Assembly (NCBI GenBank): GCA_022561895.1
Contig: JADFQH010000094.1
Location: 1 to 8,625, forward strand
Length of the DNA: 8,625 nucleotides
Reading direction: 5' to 3'
Source of the DNA: Methanobacteriota archaeon
Lineage (GTDB): Archaea > Halobacteriota > Halobacteria > Halobacteriales > Halalkalicoccaceae
Positions 1 to 5,833 of the stretch are shown piece by piece. Every line of letters begins with the position of its first letter. The stretch's first letter is position 1. Below the pieces are notes generated by a model. It made no database searches. It was given only the letters and a program-made list of their open reading frames with translations, and was not told the DNA's origin. Made by a program: the position numbers and the translations under genes.

Positions 1-336
1 GACACCACCGGCCTGTACGCCTTCACCTTCGACACCCTCGAACCGGAATCGACGCTCCACGGACGAATGTTCGCACCGCTCGCGGGCGTTGCCGAGGACC
101 CGGTGACGGGCACGGCGAGCGGGGCGGTCGGGGCGTACCTTCGGGACGTCGATGCGTTCGGCCCCTCGGAGCTCCCCGAAGAGATGATTTTCGAACAGGG
201 CCACTTCCTCGATCGGCCCGGCGAGGTCCGGGTGCGAGTCGGCGAGGAAGTCAGGGTCGGGGGCAACGCGGTCCGGGCGCTCTCGGGGCGTATCGCAGTG
301 CCCGAACGCGAGGATGACGAGATCGTGGAGGCCTAA
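1..336 (+). CDS. PhzF-family isomerase/epimerase-like protein, C-terminal part (5' end outside window)
   Basis: The open frame enters from the left edge and ends with TAA at 334-336, so about 111 C-terminal residues are visible. The segment GVAEDPVTGTASGAVGAYL, just after RMFAP, is the conserved C-terminal PhzF-family signature (usually EDPATGS-A-GAL-AYL), which lines the substrate pocket in this diaminopimelate-epimerase-like fold. The catalytic Glu of the family lies in the N-terminal half and is not in view. PhzF of phenazine pathways isomerises dihydro-hydroxyanthranilate, but most archaeal and bacterial homologues have no proven substrate and there is no phenazine gene nearby, so only family membership is supported. 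The visible part is acidic, as expected in a haloarchaeal cytosolic enzyme. Its stop codon touches the left arm of the palindrome at 336-415, and the next gene converges on it. Confidence 0.88.
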   Translation, partial: DTTGLYAFTFDTLEPESTLHGRMFAPLAGVAEDPVTGTASGAVGAYLRDVDAFGPSELPEEMIFEQGHFLDRPGEVRVRVGEEVRVGGNAVRALSGRIAVPEREDDEIVEA

Positions 337-415
337 TAAGGGTGGTTGTAGTCTCTTACCGGTGATCGCTGACCCGCACAAGCGATCACCGGTAAACAGT
401 TGCAACCACCCTTAT
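336..415. repeat. Nested long inverted repeat between convergent genes (possible MITE-like element or bidirectional terminator)
   Basis: An outer pair of perfect 13-base arms (336-348 ATAAGGGTGGTTG and 403-415 CAACCACCCTTAT) encloses a perfect 15-base pair of arms (356-370 TTACCGGTGATCGCT and 381-395 AGCGATCACCGGTAA) around a 10-base loop (371-380). Two 7-base unpaired stretches (349-355 and 396-402) separate the two stems symmetrically, with one further possible A-T pair (350/401). The result is an 80-base cruciform or RNA hairpin with 28 paired positions. It lies between the 3' ends of the phzF and membrane-protein genes, so it could end transcription from both sides. The left arm begins on the last base of the phzF stop. 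No convincing target-site duplication flanks it, so a transposon origin is only inferred. Confidence 0.85.
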
Positions 416-447
416 AAGTCGATCCGGGAGTGGCGAATCTCAGTTCG

Positions 448-1254
448 TCAAACGGAGGGATCCAACCCGTCCCATCCACGGAGGCGCGACCGAATCAGCG
501 CTTCGAGCGCCCACGCGACGGCGAGAACGACCGCGTAGGGTCCGAACAGAAGGATGTGGACGGGGCTGTCGGTCGTGATGAACACCTCGACGGTCAGGAA
601 GTAGGGGACGAGCGCGAACAGGACCGTCGGCGTCAGCAACCCCCGGGAGAGCAGCGCCAAGAGCGGGACGGCCGCGACTGCGACGGCGAACCCGAAGACG
701 GCGACCGCGGCGAACGTTGGTCTGATTCCGACTCGGATCACCAACAGCGTCGTTGCAGCTCCGATAAGTCCCGAACAGAGGGCGACAACCCACCCGACCG
801 TGGATCGGGAGAGCGGAAGCTCAGGGAGGTTTCTGAGTCGATGTTCACCGACGCCGTAGCCGCGACGGATCGCGAACTCGATCACGCTCGCATACAGCAG
901 TAAGGCGAGCCAGACGTACCACGCGCCCGCGTAGCTGGCGACGTGTGTCGATCCCTCGACGATCACGTAGCCGTTCAGCTCGCTCCACTCGGGCAAGGGC
1001 GAGGTCAGTTCGAGGTAGATGGTGGCGACGAACACGGTGAGGAATCCGATCGCCGGGGTGAGCAGCCGAGTGTATGCCGAGACGAACAGCGCGATGGCTC
1101 CGAACGCGAACGCTGTCACGGCCAGGGACGCGATTCCGACGGCCGACTCCATCGTCGGGTAGGCCGCGCGGGCAAACAGCGCGAGGACGATCGCGACGTG
1201 AAGCAAACCGCTGAGCACCGCGGTCGCGACCGCTACTACGGGAAATCGGTCCAC
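448..1254 (-). CDS. Polytopic membrane protein of unknown function, about 8 transmembrane helices
   Basis: The 268-residue product is strongly hydrophobic, with likely membrane helices near residues 5-27, 36-60, 64-84, 105-128, 150-173, 179-202, 207-225 and 231-254. A longer loop lies at about 85-104 (PLPEWSELNGY), a basic loop at 129-149 (RRGYGVGEHRLRNL), and the tail is short and charged. No catalytic or transport motif is recognisable, so no function is assigned. Translation starts at GTG (1252-1254). A TATA box on the same strand (1278-1287) is centred about 28 bases upstream, which places transcription start almost on the GTG and favours a leaderless message. An upstream ATG in a different frame would give a basic, Arg-rich product without membrane helices and is unlikely. 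The gene diverges from ppsA and converges on phzF, so it is monocistronic. Confidence 0.75.
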   Translation of the reverse strand: MDRFPVVAVATAVLSGLLHVAIVLALFARAAYPTMESAVGIASLAVTAFAFGAIALFVSAYTRLLTPAIGFLTVFVATIYLELTSPLPEWSELNGYVIVEGSTHVASYAGAWYVWLALLLYASVIEFAIRRGYGVGEHRLRNLPELPLSRSTVGWVVALCSGLIGAATTLLVIRVGIRPTFAAVAVFGFAVAVAAVPLLALLSRGLLTPTVLFALVPYFLTVEVFITTDSPVHILLFGPYAVVLAVAWALEALIRSRLRGWDGLDPSV

Positions 1255-1277
1255 GACTAGTATGGTATTTCATTATG

Positions 1278-1287
1278 TATAAATATT
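1278..1287 (-). promoter_or_regulatory. Box A (TATA) promoter element for the membrane protein gene
   Basis: The minus strand reads AATATTTATA here, in an AT-rich pocket of a GC-rich chromosome. Its centre lies about 28 bases upstream of the GTG start at 1254, the spacing expected between an archaeal TATA box and the start of a leaderless transcript. Confidence 0.6.
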
Positions 1288-1333
1288 CTTTCAGTAAAAT
1301 CCGGAGGATCGCTGACTCGATCAGATCGCAATT

Positions 1334-1349
1334 CACTCGGATTCGAGTG
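1334..1349 (+). promoter_or_regulatory. TrmB-like operator upstream of ppsA (CACT-N7-GAGTG)
   Basis: A dyad CACTCG-GATT-CGAGTG occupies this stretch. It reads as CACT, seven bases, GAGTG. The binding motif reported for the haloarchaeal sugar-sensing regulator TrmB in Halobacterium is TACT(N7-8)GAGTA. This site differs only in the outermost pair, and the change is symmetrical (T..A to C..G). It sits about 35-50 bases upstream of the ppsA TATA-like box, a position suited to activation. TrmB is known to control gluconeogenic genes, ppsA among them. Binding is inferred, not shown. The site also lies upstream of the divergent membrane protein gene. Confidence 0.55.
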
Positions 1350-1383
1350 GTTCGTTTCACGCTATCGGGAATCGGTCGCAACA

Positions 1384-1391
1384 TTCTTTAC
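1384..1391 (+). promoter_or_regulatory. TATA-like box A for ppsA
   Basis: TTCTTTAC is centred about 30 bases upstream of the ppsA ATG at 1418. This is the right distance for a leaderless haloarchaeal transcript, but the match to the consensus is weak. No purine-rich ribosome-binding site precedes the ATG, which agrees with leaderless translation. Confidence 0.4.
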
Positions 1392-1417
1392 TCGCCTCGG
1401 TGTCGATTCGGACGTAA

Positions 1418-3736
1418 ATGGCAGTACGCTGGCTCGCGGAGATCGGGGCGGACGATATCGAAACCGTCGGCGGGAAAGGGGCCTCGCTCGGCGAACTAAC
1501 GGGTGCGGGGCTACCCGTTCCCCCAGCGTTTATCGTCACCGCCGGGACCTACCGCGAGTTCATCGAGAACGCCGGCATCGACGAGGAACTTCATGAGGCA
1601 GTCGACATCGATGTCGAGGACTCGAAGGCGCTCGCGCGCGCACAGGAACGCGCGAACGAACTCATCCTCGACACTCCCCTTCCCGACGACCTCCGCGAGG
1701 AGATCCTTGCGGCCTACGTCGAGTTCGAGGACGACCCCTTCGTTGCCGTCCGATCGTCGGCAACGGCGGAAGACCTCCCCGACGCCTCCTTTGCTGGCCA
1801 GCAGGAGACCTTCCTCAACGTCACCGAGGAGGACCTCTTAGAGCGTGTCAAGGAGTGTTGGGCCTCGCTCTTTACCCAGCGGGCGATCTACTACCGCAAA
1901 CAGCAAGGGTTCGACTCGAAGGACGTCAACATCGCGGTCGTCGTCCAACGGATGGTCGACGCCGAGAAATCGGGCGTGATGTTCACGAGCCATCCTTCAA
2001 CTGGTGACCCGCGAATCATCCTCGAAGCCGCGTGGGGGCTCGGCGAGGCGGTCGTTTCGGGCTCCGTCTCCCCCGATAACTACGTGATCGACCGCGAGAG
2101 CGCCGAGATCGAGGAAGAGACGATCGCGACGAAGAAGCTCCAGTGCGTCCGCGACGAGGAGACCGGCGAGACCACGAACGTCGAGGTCCCCGAGGAAAAG
2201 CGCGACGAGCGCGTGCTCACGGACGAGGAGATTTCTCAACTGGTTGGACTCGGCGAGCGCGTCGAGGAGCATTACGATACCCCTCAAGATGTCGAGTGGG
2301 CGATCAGGGATCGAGAGGTGTTCATGCTTCAGTCCCGGCCGATCACGACGATCAGCGACAACGCGGACGAGGAGGTCGAATCCGAGCTGATGAAGGGGAT
2401 CGCCGACGGCAACGGCGGGGCGATGGAGTACGAGGATCGGGAGAACGAAAGCGGCGGCGAGGGTGAGGAGATCGTCCACGGGTTGGGATCGAGTCCGGGC
2501 AGAGCAAGCGGCGCAGCCCGGATCGTCACCAAGCTCGACCAGCTCGATAAGGTAGAGGAGGGCGACATCATCGTGACCGAGATGACGACGCCCGACATGG
2601 TGCCCGCGATGAAACGCGCCTCGGGGATCGTCACCGACGAGGGCGGGATGACCTCCCACGCGGCGATCGTTTCCCGAGAGCTCGGCGTCCCCGCGGTCGT
2701 CGGCACGGGCAGCGCGACGAAGGAGATCGAGGACGGCCAGCAAATCACCATCGACGGCGAGCGCGGCAGCGTCGAGGTGGGCAAAGTCGAAACCGACGAG
2801 CCCGAACGCGAGCCGATCGAGGAAGCCCGGCCCGAGACACCAGTAAAGCCGATGACCGCCACGGAGGTGAAGGTCAACGTCTCGATTCCTGAAGCGGCCG
2901 AACGGGCGGCCGCCACCGGCGCGGACGGCGTCGGCCTCCTCCGTATAGAGCACATGATCCTCTCGCTCGGGAAAACTCCCCAGAAGTTCGTTTCCGACAA
3001 CGGCGAGAAGGCGTACGTCGACGAGATCGTTGGCGGGATTCGGACCGTGGCCGACGAGTTCTACCCCCGGCCCGTGCGGGTCCGCACCCTCGACGCCCCG
3101 ACCGACGAGTTCCGCCAGCTCGAAGGAGGAAACGACGAGCCCCACGAACACAACCCGATGCTGGGCTATCGCGGCATTCGCCGGAGCTTGGATCGGCCCG
3201 ACGTCTTCGAGTACGAACTCCGGGCCTTTGCTCGGCTCTACGAGATGGGCTACGACAATATCGAGATCATGTTTCCATTAGTGAATGACGCGAGTGACGT
3301 CAAAGCCGCTCGACGACTGATGGAAGGGGCAGGAATCGATTCCGAACGCCGGTCGTGGGGTGTGATGATCGAGACGCCAGCAAGCGCGCTCTCGGTCGAG
3401 GGGATGGCCGAGGAGGGCATCGATTTTGCCTCGTTCGGGACCAACGACCTCACCCAGTACACCCTCGCAGTGGACCGCAACAACGAACACGTCGCCGACA
3501 GGTTCGACGAGCTTCATCCAGCAGTACTAGAGCTGATCGGCAAGACCATCGAAGTATGTCGTGAAAACGACGTGAAAACGAGTATCTGTGGACAGGCGGG
3601 TTCGAAACCACGGATGGTTCAGCATCTCGTCAACACCGGCGTGAGTTCGATCAGCGCGAACATCGATGCTGTTAGGGATGTCCAACACGAGGCGAAACGC
3701 ATCGAGCAAAAATTAGTTTTGGATTCGATTCGATGA
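1418..3736 (+). CDS. ppsA: Phosphoenolpyruvate synthase (pyruvate, water dikinase)
   Basis: This enzyme converts pyruvate, ATP and water to phosphoenolpyruvate, AMP and phosphate, the first committed step of gluconeogenesis in the cytosol. The 772 residues match the usual family length and all three domains are present. The N-terminal ATP-grasp domain (about 1-315) has VGGKGASLGEL and VRSSATAEDLPDASFAGQQ. An acidic, Gly-rich linker (about 320-350) leads to the swivelling phosphohistidine domain with GGMTSHAAIVSRELGVPA, where His414 is the phosphorylated residue. The C-terminal PEP/pyruvate TIM barrel has Arg509 (GLLRIEH), Arg556 (RTLDAPTDEF), metal-binding Glu652 (MIETPAS) and Asp677 (GTNDLTQYT), and the general-acid Cys724 (ICGQAGS). 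The usual RTEH is RIEH here (Ile510), a mild change. The ATG is preceded by a TATA-like box and a TrmB-like site. Codon choice is more AT-rich in parts of the last 160 codons. Confidence 0.96.
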   Translation: MAVRWLAEIGADDIETVGGKGASLGELTGAGLPVPPAFIVTAGTYREFIENAGIDEELHEAVDIDVEDSKALARAQERANELILDTPLPDDLREEILAAYVEFEDDPFVAVRSSATAEDLPDASFAGQQETFLNVTEEDLLERVKECWASLFTQRAIYYRKQQGFDSKDVNIAVVVQRMVDAEKSGVMFTSHPSTGDPRIILEAAWGLGEAVVSGSVSPDNYVIDRESAEIEEETIATKKLQCVRDEETGETTNVEVPEEKRDERVLTDEEISQLVGLGERVEEHYDTPQDVEWAIRDREVFMLQSRPITTISDNADEEVESELMKGIADGNGGAMEYEDRENESGGEGEEIVHGLGSSPGRASGAARIVTKLDQLDKVEEGDIIVTEMTTPDMVPAMKRASGIVTDEGGMTSHAAIVSRELGVPAVVGTGSATKEIEDGQQITIDGERGSVEVGKVETDEPEREPIEEARPETPVKPMTATEVKVNVSIPEAAERAAATGADGVGLLRIEHMILSLGKTPQKFVSDNGEKAYVDEIVGGIRTVADEFYPRPVRVRTLDAPTDEFRQLEGGNDEPHEHNPMLGYRGIRRSLDRPDVFEYELRAFARLYEMGYDNIEIMFPLVNDASDVKAARRLMEGAGIDSERRSWGVMIETPASALSVEGMAEEGIDFASFGTNDLTQYTLAVDRNNEHVADRFDELHPAVLELIGKTIEVCRENDVKTSICGQAGSKPRMVQHLVNTGVSSISANIDAVRDVQHEAKRIEQKLVLDSIR

Positions 3737-3764
3737 TAAGGACTACAACAGTCTTTATGAGTCG

Positions 3765-4025
3765 TTAGCGGAACGAAAGCCCTTTGTCCATCTTTTCAGC
3801 GAGCTCCATCTGTTTGATGTAGCTCGCCGCACCCAGCAGCGTCGGGGCCCAGAGGCCGACGAACAGCCCCTGAATCTTGTTCCCTTTGACGTAAAACAGG
3901 AACCACGAGAACGCGACGGACGCGGCTGCACCCAGCGCGACCGGATCCGATATCGGGTCGAACGCCTCTTCGGCTTTCTCCTTCGATTCCTCGAACTCAT
4001 CGCCGTTATCTTCCATCAGTGCCAT
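3765..4025 (-). CDS. Small two-helix membrane protein of unknown function
   Basis: The 86-residue product has an acidic soluble N-terminus (residues 4-26, EDNGDEFEESKEKAEEAFD), two predicted membrane helices at about 28-46 and 51-69 joined by a tight turn (YVKGNKIQG), and a charged C-terminus with KQMELAEKMDK. The pattern GLFVGLWAPTLLGAASYIKQ resembles a group of small hypothetical proteins I associate with haloarchaea, none with a known function to my knowledge. The hairpin topology puts both ends on the same side, probably the cytoplasm. The ATG at 4023-4025 is used; an internal ATG at Met4 is an alternative. The gene converges on ppsA with 28 bases between the stops and diverges from mfnA across 112 bases. 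No clear TATA box or ribosome-binding site was found for it. Confidence 0.72.
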   Translation of the reverse strand: MALMEDNGDEFEESKEKAEEAFDPISDPVALGAAASVAFSWFLFYVKGNKIQGLFVGLWAPTLLGAASYIKQMELAEKMDKGLSFR

Positions 4026-4108
4026 TGCATTCGGACAGAAGGGTGAAACATCAGTAGTCGTGCTGCCGTCCCCTGCAGCGCTTACAAAACCCCGTCAAAG
4101 ACGGAACG

Positions 4109-4115
4109 GATAAAC
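4109..4115 (+). promoter_or_regulatory. TATA-like box A for mfnA
   Basis: GATAAAC is centred about 26 bases upstream of the mfnA ATG at 4138. This spacing predicts a leaderless transcript beginning at or just before the ATG, and no ribosome-binding site is present, so it supports choosing 4138 over the in-frame ATG at 4153. Confidence 0.5.
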
Positions 4116-4137
4116 GCCCTGCCCGGTCAGAAACGGT

Positions 4138-5202
4138 ATGCAGCGGGCCAGTATGGAGCCACAGTCGTTCGACCGGGTGCTCTCCTCGATGTGTACCGAG
4201 CCACATCCGGCCGCCCGGAGAGCGGCCGAGCGCTTTCTCGCGACGAATCCGGGCGACCCCGCGAGCTATCCCGCCGTCGCCGACCTCGAAGCCGAGGCGC
4301 TCGAGTACCTCGGCGAGATCGCCGGGCTTCCGGAGCCTCACGGTTACATCGCAAGCGGCGGCACCGAGGCGAACATTCAGGCGGTTCGCGCGGCCAGGAA
4401 TCTCGCCGGCGGTAGGAGCGAGAGCACGAACATCGTTGCCGCCGAAAGCGCTCATTTTAGTTTTCGGAAGGCCACTGGACTGGTCGACGTGGAGCTACGG
4501 CTCGTTCCCACCGTCGGAGGGAAAGCGGATCTCGAAGCCGTCGAGAGCGCGGTCGACGACGACACGGCGCTGGTCGTCGGCGTTGCGGGCACCACCGAGT
4601 ACGGACGAGTCGATCCGATTTCCGACCTCGCCGAAATCGCCCGTTCGGTCGACGCCCGGATCCACGTCGATGCGGCGTGGGGCGGCTTTCTGTTGCCGTT
4701 TACCGACTACGAGTGGGATTTCGCCAGTGCAAAAATCGATTCGATGACGATCGACCCGCACAAGGTGGGACGGGCGGCGATCCCCGCCGGCGGATTTCTC
4801 GTGCGGGATCGGGCGATGCTCGACGCCCTCGCGGTCGAGACGCCGTATCTCGAATCGGCGAGTCAAGCAAGTCTGACGGGGACGCGAAGCGGCGCGGGCG
4901 TTGCGAGCACGGTCGCCGCCTGCGAGGCGCTGTGGCCCGAGGGCTATCGCGAACAGTACGAGCGCGCACGGAAGAACGCGACGTGGCTCGCAGAGGAGCT
5001 ATCGGGACGCGGGTTTGCGGTCGTCGAGCCGGAGCTCCCGATCGTGGCCGCCGAAACGCCTCAGGAGCTGTTCGACGCGCTTCGCTCGGCGGGATGGCGG
5101 ATCTCACGAACGGGACGAGGGGAGCTACGGGTGGTCTGTATGCCCCACGTCACTCGGGAGATCCTCAAAGCGTTCCTCGCCGACTTCGACAGGTATCGGT
5201 AA
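4138..5202 (+). CDS. mfnA: PLP-dependent L-aspartate/L-tyrosine decarboxylase, MfnA family
   Basis: This is a group II pyridoxal-phosphate decarboxylase. Family hallmarks are all present: the ASGGTEANIQAVRAAR segment (about residues 78-93) that grips the cofactor phosphate, His106 (SAHFSFRKA) that stacks on the PLP ring, Asp178 in HVDAAWGGF that binds the pyridine nitrogen, and Lys209 in TIDPHKVG that forms the Schiff base. The 354 residues fit the archaeal family. Methanogen MfnA makes tyramine for methanofuran and also decarboxylates aspartate. The Thermococcus homologue supplies beta-alanine for coenzyme A. Haloarchaea do not make methanofuran, so aspartate decarboxylation for coenzyme A is the more likely role, by inference. 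A TATA-like box 26 bases upstream supports the ATG at 4138. A uspA-type gene follows after 25 bases, probably on the same message. Confidence 0.92.
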   Translation: MQRASMEPQSFDRVLSSMCTEPHPAARRAAERFLATNPGDPASYPAVADLEAEALEYLGEIAGLPEPHGYIASGGTEANIQAVRAARNLAGGRSESTNIVAAESAHFSFRKATGLVDVELRLVPTVGGKADLEAVESAVDDDTALVVGVAGTTEYGRVDPISDLAEIARSVDARIHVDAAWGGFLLPFTDYEWDFASAKIDSMTIDPHKVGRAAIPAGGFLVRDRAMLDALAVETPYLESASQASLTGTRSGAGVASTVAACEALWPEGYREQYERARKNATWLAEELSGRGFAVVEPELPIVAAETPQELFDALRSAGWRISRTGRGELRVVCMPHVTREILKAFLADFDRYR

Positions 5203-5219
5203 GGCACTGTAGTCTGTAC

Positions 5220-5223
5220 GGAG
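5220..5223 (+). promoter_or_regulatory. Ribosome-binding site of the UspA-type gene
   Basis: GGAG lies four bases upstream of the ATG at 5228. Genes likely to start leaderless transcripts in this window lack such a site. Its presence here fits a gene read from inside a longer message that begins at mfnA. Confidence 0.45.
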
Positions 5224-5227
5224 AACC

Positions 5228-5614
5228 ATGTACGATATCATCGTCGGCGTGGATACGGAGACCGAGCGCGCACACATGCAGGCCGAGGCGATCACGGACC
5301 TGCCGGGTCACGACGAAATCCACGCGATCCTCGTCCACGTCTTCGGGGGCGAAGGTGGCGACATCGAGTCGGTCGAGGCCGTGAGCGAAGCCCGATCGAT
5401 CCTCGAGGAGGCGGGGATCGAGGTCGCGGCCGAAGGGATCGGTGGCGACCCGCCGGTGGCGATTCTCGACGCCGCGGCGCGATACAACGCCGACTGTATC
5501 TGTGTCGCCGGCCGGAAACGAAGCCCGACCGGGAAGGCCGTCTTCGGCAGCGTCACCCAGGACGTGATCATGGGCGCGGACCGCCCGACGCTCGTCTGTA
5601 CGCTCGACGAGTGA
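5228..5614 (+). CDS. Universal stress protein, UspA family (single domain)
   Basis: The 128-residue product begins with the typical beta strand MYDIIVGVD, where Asp9 matches the residue that contacts the adenine in ATP-binding Usp proteins. It ends with AGRKRSPTGKAVFGSVTQDVI and PTLVCTLDE, the usual C-terminal Usp region. The nucleotide-binding motif G-x2-G-x9-G-[S/T] is altered: Gly95 is followed by RKR instead of xxG, and only eight residues separate Arg98 from Gly107-Ser108. This GRKRSP form is one I associate with haloarchaeal Usp proteins; it may still bind nucleotide, but that is uncertain. The helix between strands is rich in Asp and Glu. The gene follows mfnA by 25 bases with its own GGAG, suggesting co-transcription. 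A functional tie to mfnA is not evident. Confidence 0.9.
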   Translation: MYDIIVGVDTETERAHMQAEAITDLPGHDEIHAILVHVFGGEGGDIESVEAVSEARSILEEAGIEVAAEGIGGDPPVAILDAAARYNADCICVAGRKRSPTGKAVFGSVTQDVIMGADRPTLVCTLDE

Positions 5615-5720
5615 ACCAAAGCGTTATTCCGTTCGATCGAATAGACAGGGTGTGATCACTCACCGAGGGTCGCTTTCGATGCGCATGCGAACGCAGCGAT
5701 AGCGCCCGGTGGACGCTTGC

Positions 5721-5744
5721 TTTTTCCCGGTCATACGGCCTTTT
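5721..5744 (+). terminator. Possible T-rich terminator after the mfnA-usp pair
   Basis: A run of five T (5721-5725) follows a GC-rich stretch, and a run of four T follows at 5741-5744. Archaeal RNA polymerase commonly releases at T-rich tracts on the non-template strand. These are the clearest T-runs in this GC-rich gap, about 107 bases after the usp stop. TTTCCC at 5723-5728 could pair with GGGAAA at 5751-5756. Evidence is weak. Confidence 0.3.
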
Positions 5745-5775
5745 CGCAGGGGGAAACCCGGCACGTCGATGGAGT

Positions 5776-5783
5776 CGATAAAC
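5776..5783 (+). promoter_or_regulatory. TATA-like box A for metG
   Basis: CGATAAAC resembles the mfnA box at 4109-4115 (GATAAAC). Its centre near 5780 predicts transcription start near 5804-5808, giving a leader of about 20-25 bases before the metG ATG. That leader would include the mini-ORF start at 5813. Confidence 0.45.
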
Positions 5784-5794
5784 AACCGAAACCG

Positions 5795-5811
5795 GCGGGT
5801 TTAGGACCCGC
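5795..5811 (+). other. Small hairpin resembling a tRNA anticodon arm
   Basis: GCGGG (5795-5799) and CCCGC (5807-5811) can pair around the 7-base loop TTTAGGA. The loop has the layout of an anticodon loop reading TAG (leucine). The other tRNA arms, including a T-arm sequence, are absent on both sides, so this is not a tRNA gene. It overlaps the predicted metG transcription start and may be chance. Confidence 0.3.
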
Positions 5812-5812
5812 G

Positions 5813-5833
5813 ATGAGCCAGGAACACATATGA
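5813..5833 (+). CDS. Upstream mini-ORF of metG (six codons, overlaps the metG start)
   Basis: ATG at 5813 opens a frame of six codons, MSQEHI, that ends at TGA 5831-5833. The stop shares the ATGA overlap with the metG start at 5830, the arrangement typical of translationally coupled genes. The eight bases ATGAGCCA occur both at the mini-ORF start and at the metG start (5830-5837), so a short duplication could have produced it. AGGA (5820-5823) inside the mini-ORF could serve as a ribosome-binding site for metG. The predicted transcription start lies a few bases upstream. Translation is not shown, and chance cannot be excluded for so short a frame. Confidence 0.3.
   Translation: MSQEHI

Larger units (their letters stand above)
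5615..5829 (+). promoter_or_regulatory. Intergenic leader region of metG with short palindromes
   Basis: No substantial gene was found in these 215 bases. From left to right they hold three perfect short palindromes (TTCGATCGAA 5632-5641, GTGATCAC 5652-5659, ATGCGCAT 5679-5686), T-tracts at 5721-5725 and 5741-5744, a TATA-like box at 5776-5783, a small hairpin at 5795-5811 and an upstream mini-ORF at 5813-5833. The left half probably contains the end of the mfnA-usp transcript and the right half the metG promoter and leader. Confidence 0.5.

Noticed and set aside
336..415. Complete transposon with target-site duplication at the palindrome
   Set aside because: The bases flanking the outer arms do not form a convincing direct repeat, so the element is listed as an inverted repeat of unknown origin.
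430..903. Plus-strand frame of 157 codons opposite the membrane protein gene
   Set aside because: The low-complexity, Asp/Arg/Gln-rich translation is the antisense of hydrophobic codons, not a real protein.
845..1384. 179-codon minus-strand frame overlapping the membrane protein gene
   Set aside because: The product is Arg-rich and basic, unlike haloarchaeal proteins, and overlaps the 268-residue hydrophobic protein whose GTG start fits the TATA box.
1997..3151. Long open frame (384 codons) on the minus strand within ppsA
   Set aside because: It lies wholly antisense to a well-supported ppsA. Long antisense frames are common in GC-rich haloarchaeal genes, and its product shows no recognisable family features.
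5760..5830. tRNA-Leu gene upstream of metG
   Set aside because: Only an anticodon-arm-like hairpin is present. The acceptor stem, D-arm and a GGTTCRAATCC-like T-arm cannot be found in the flanks.
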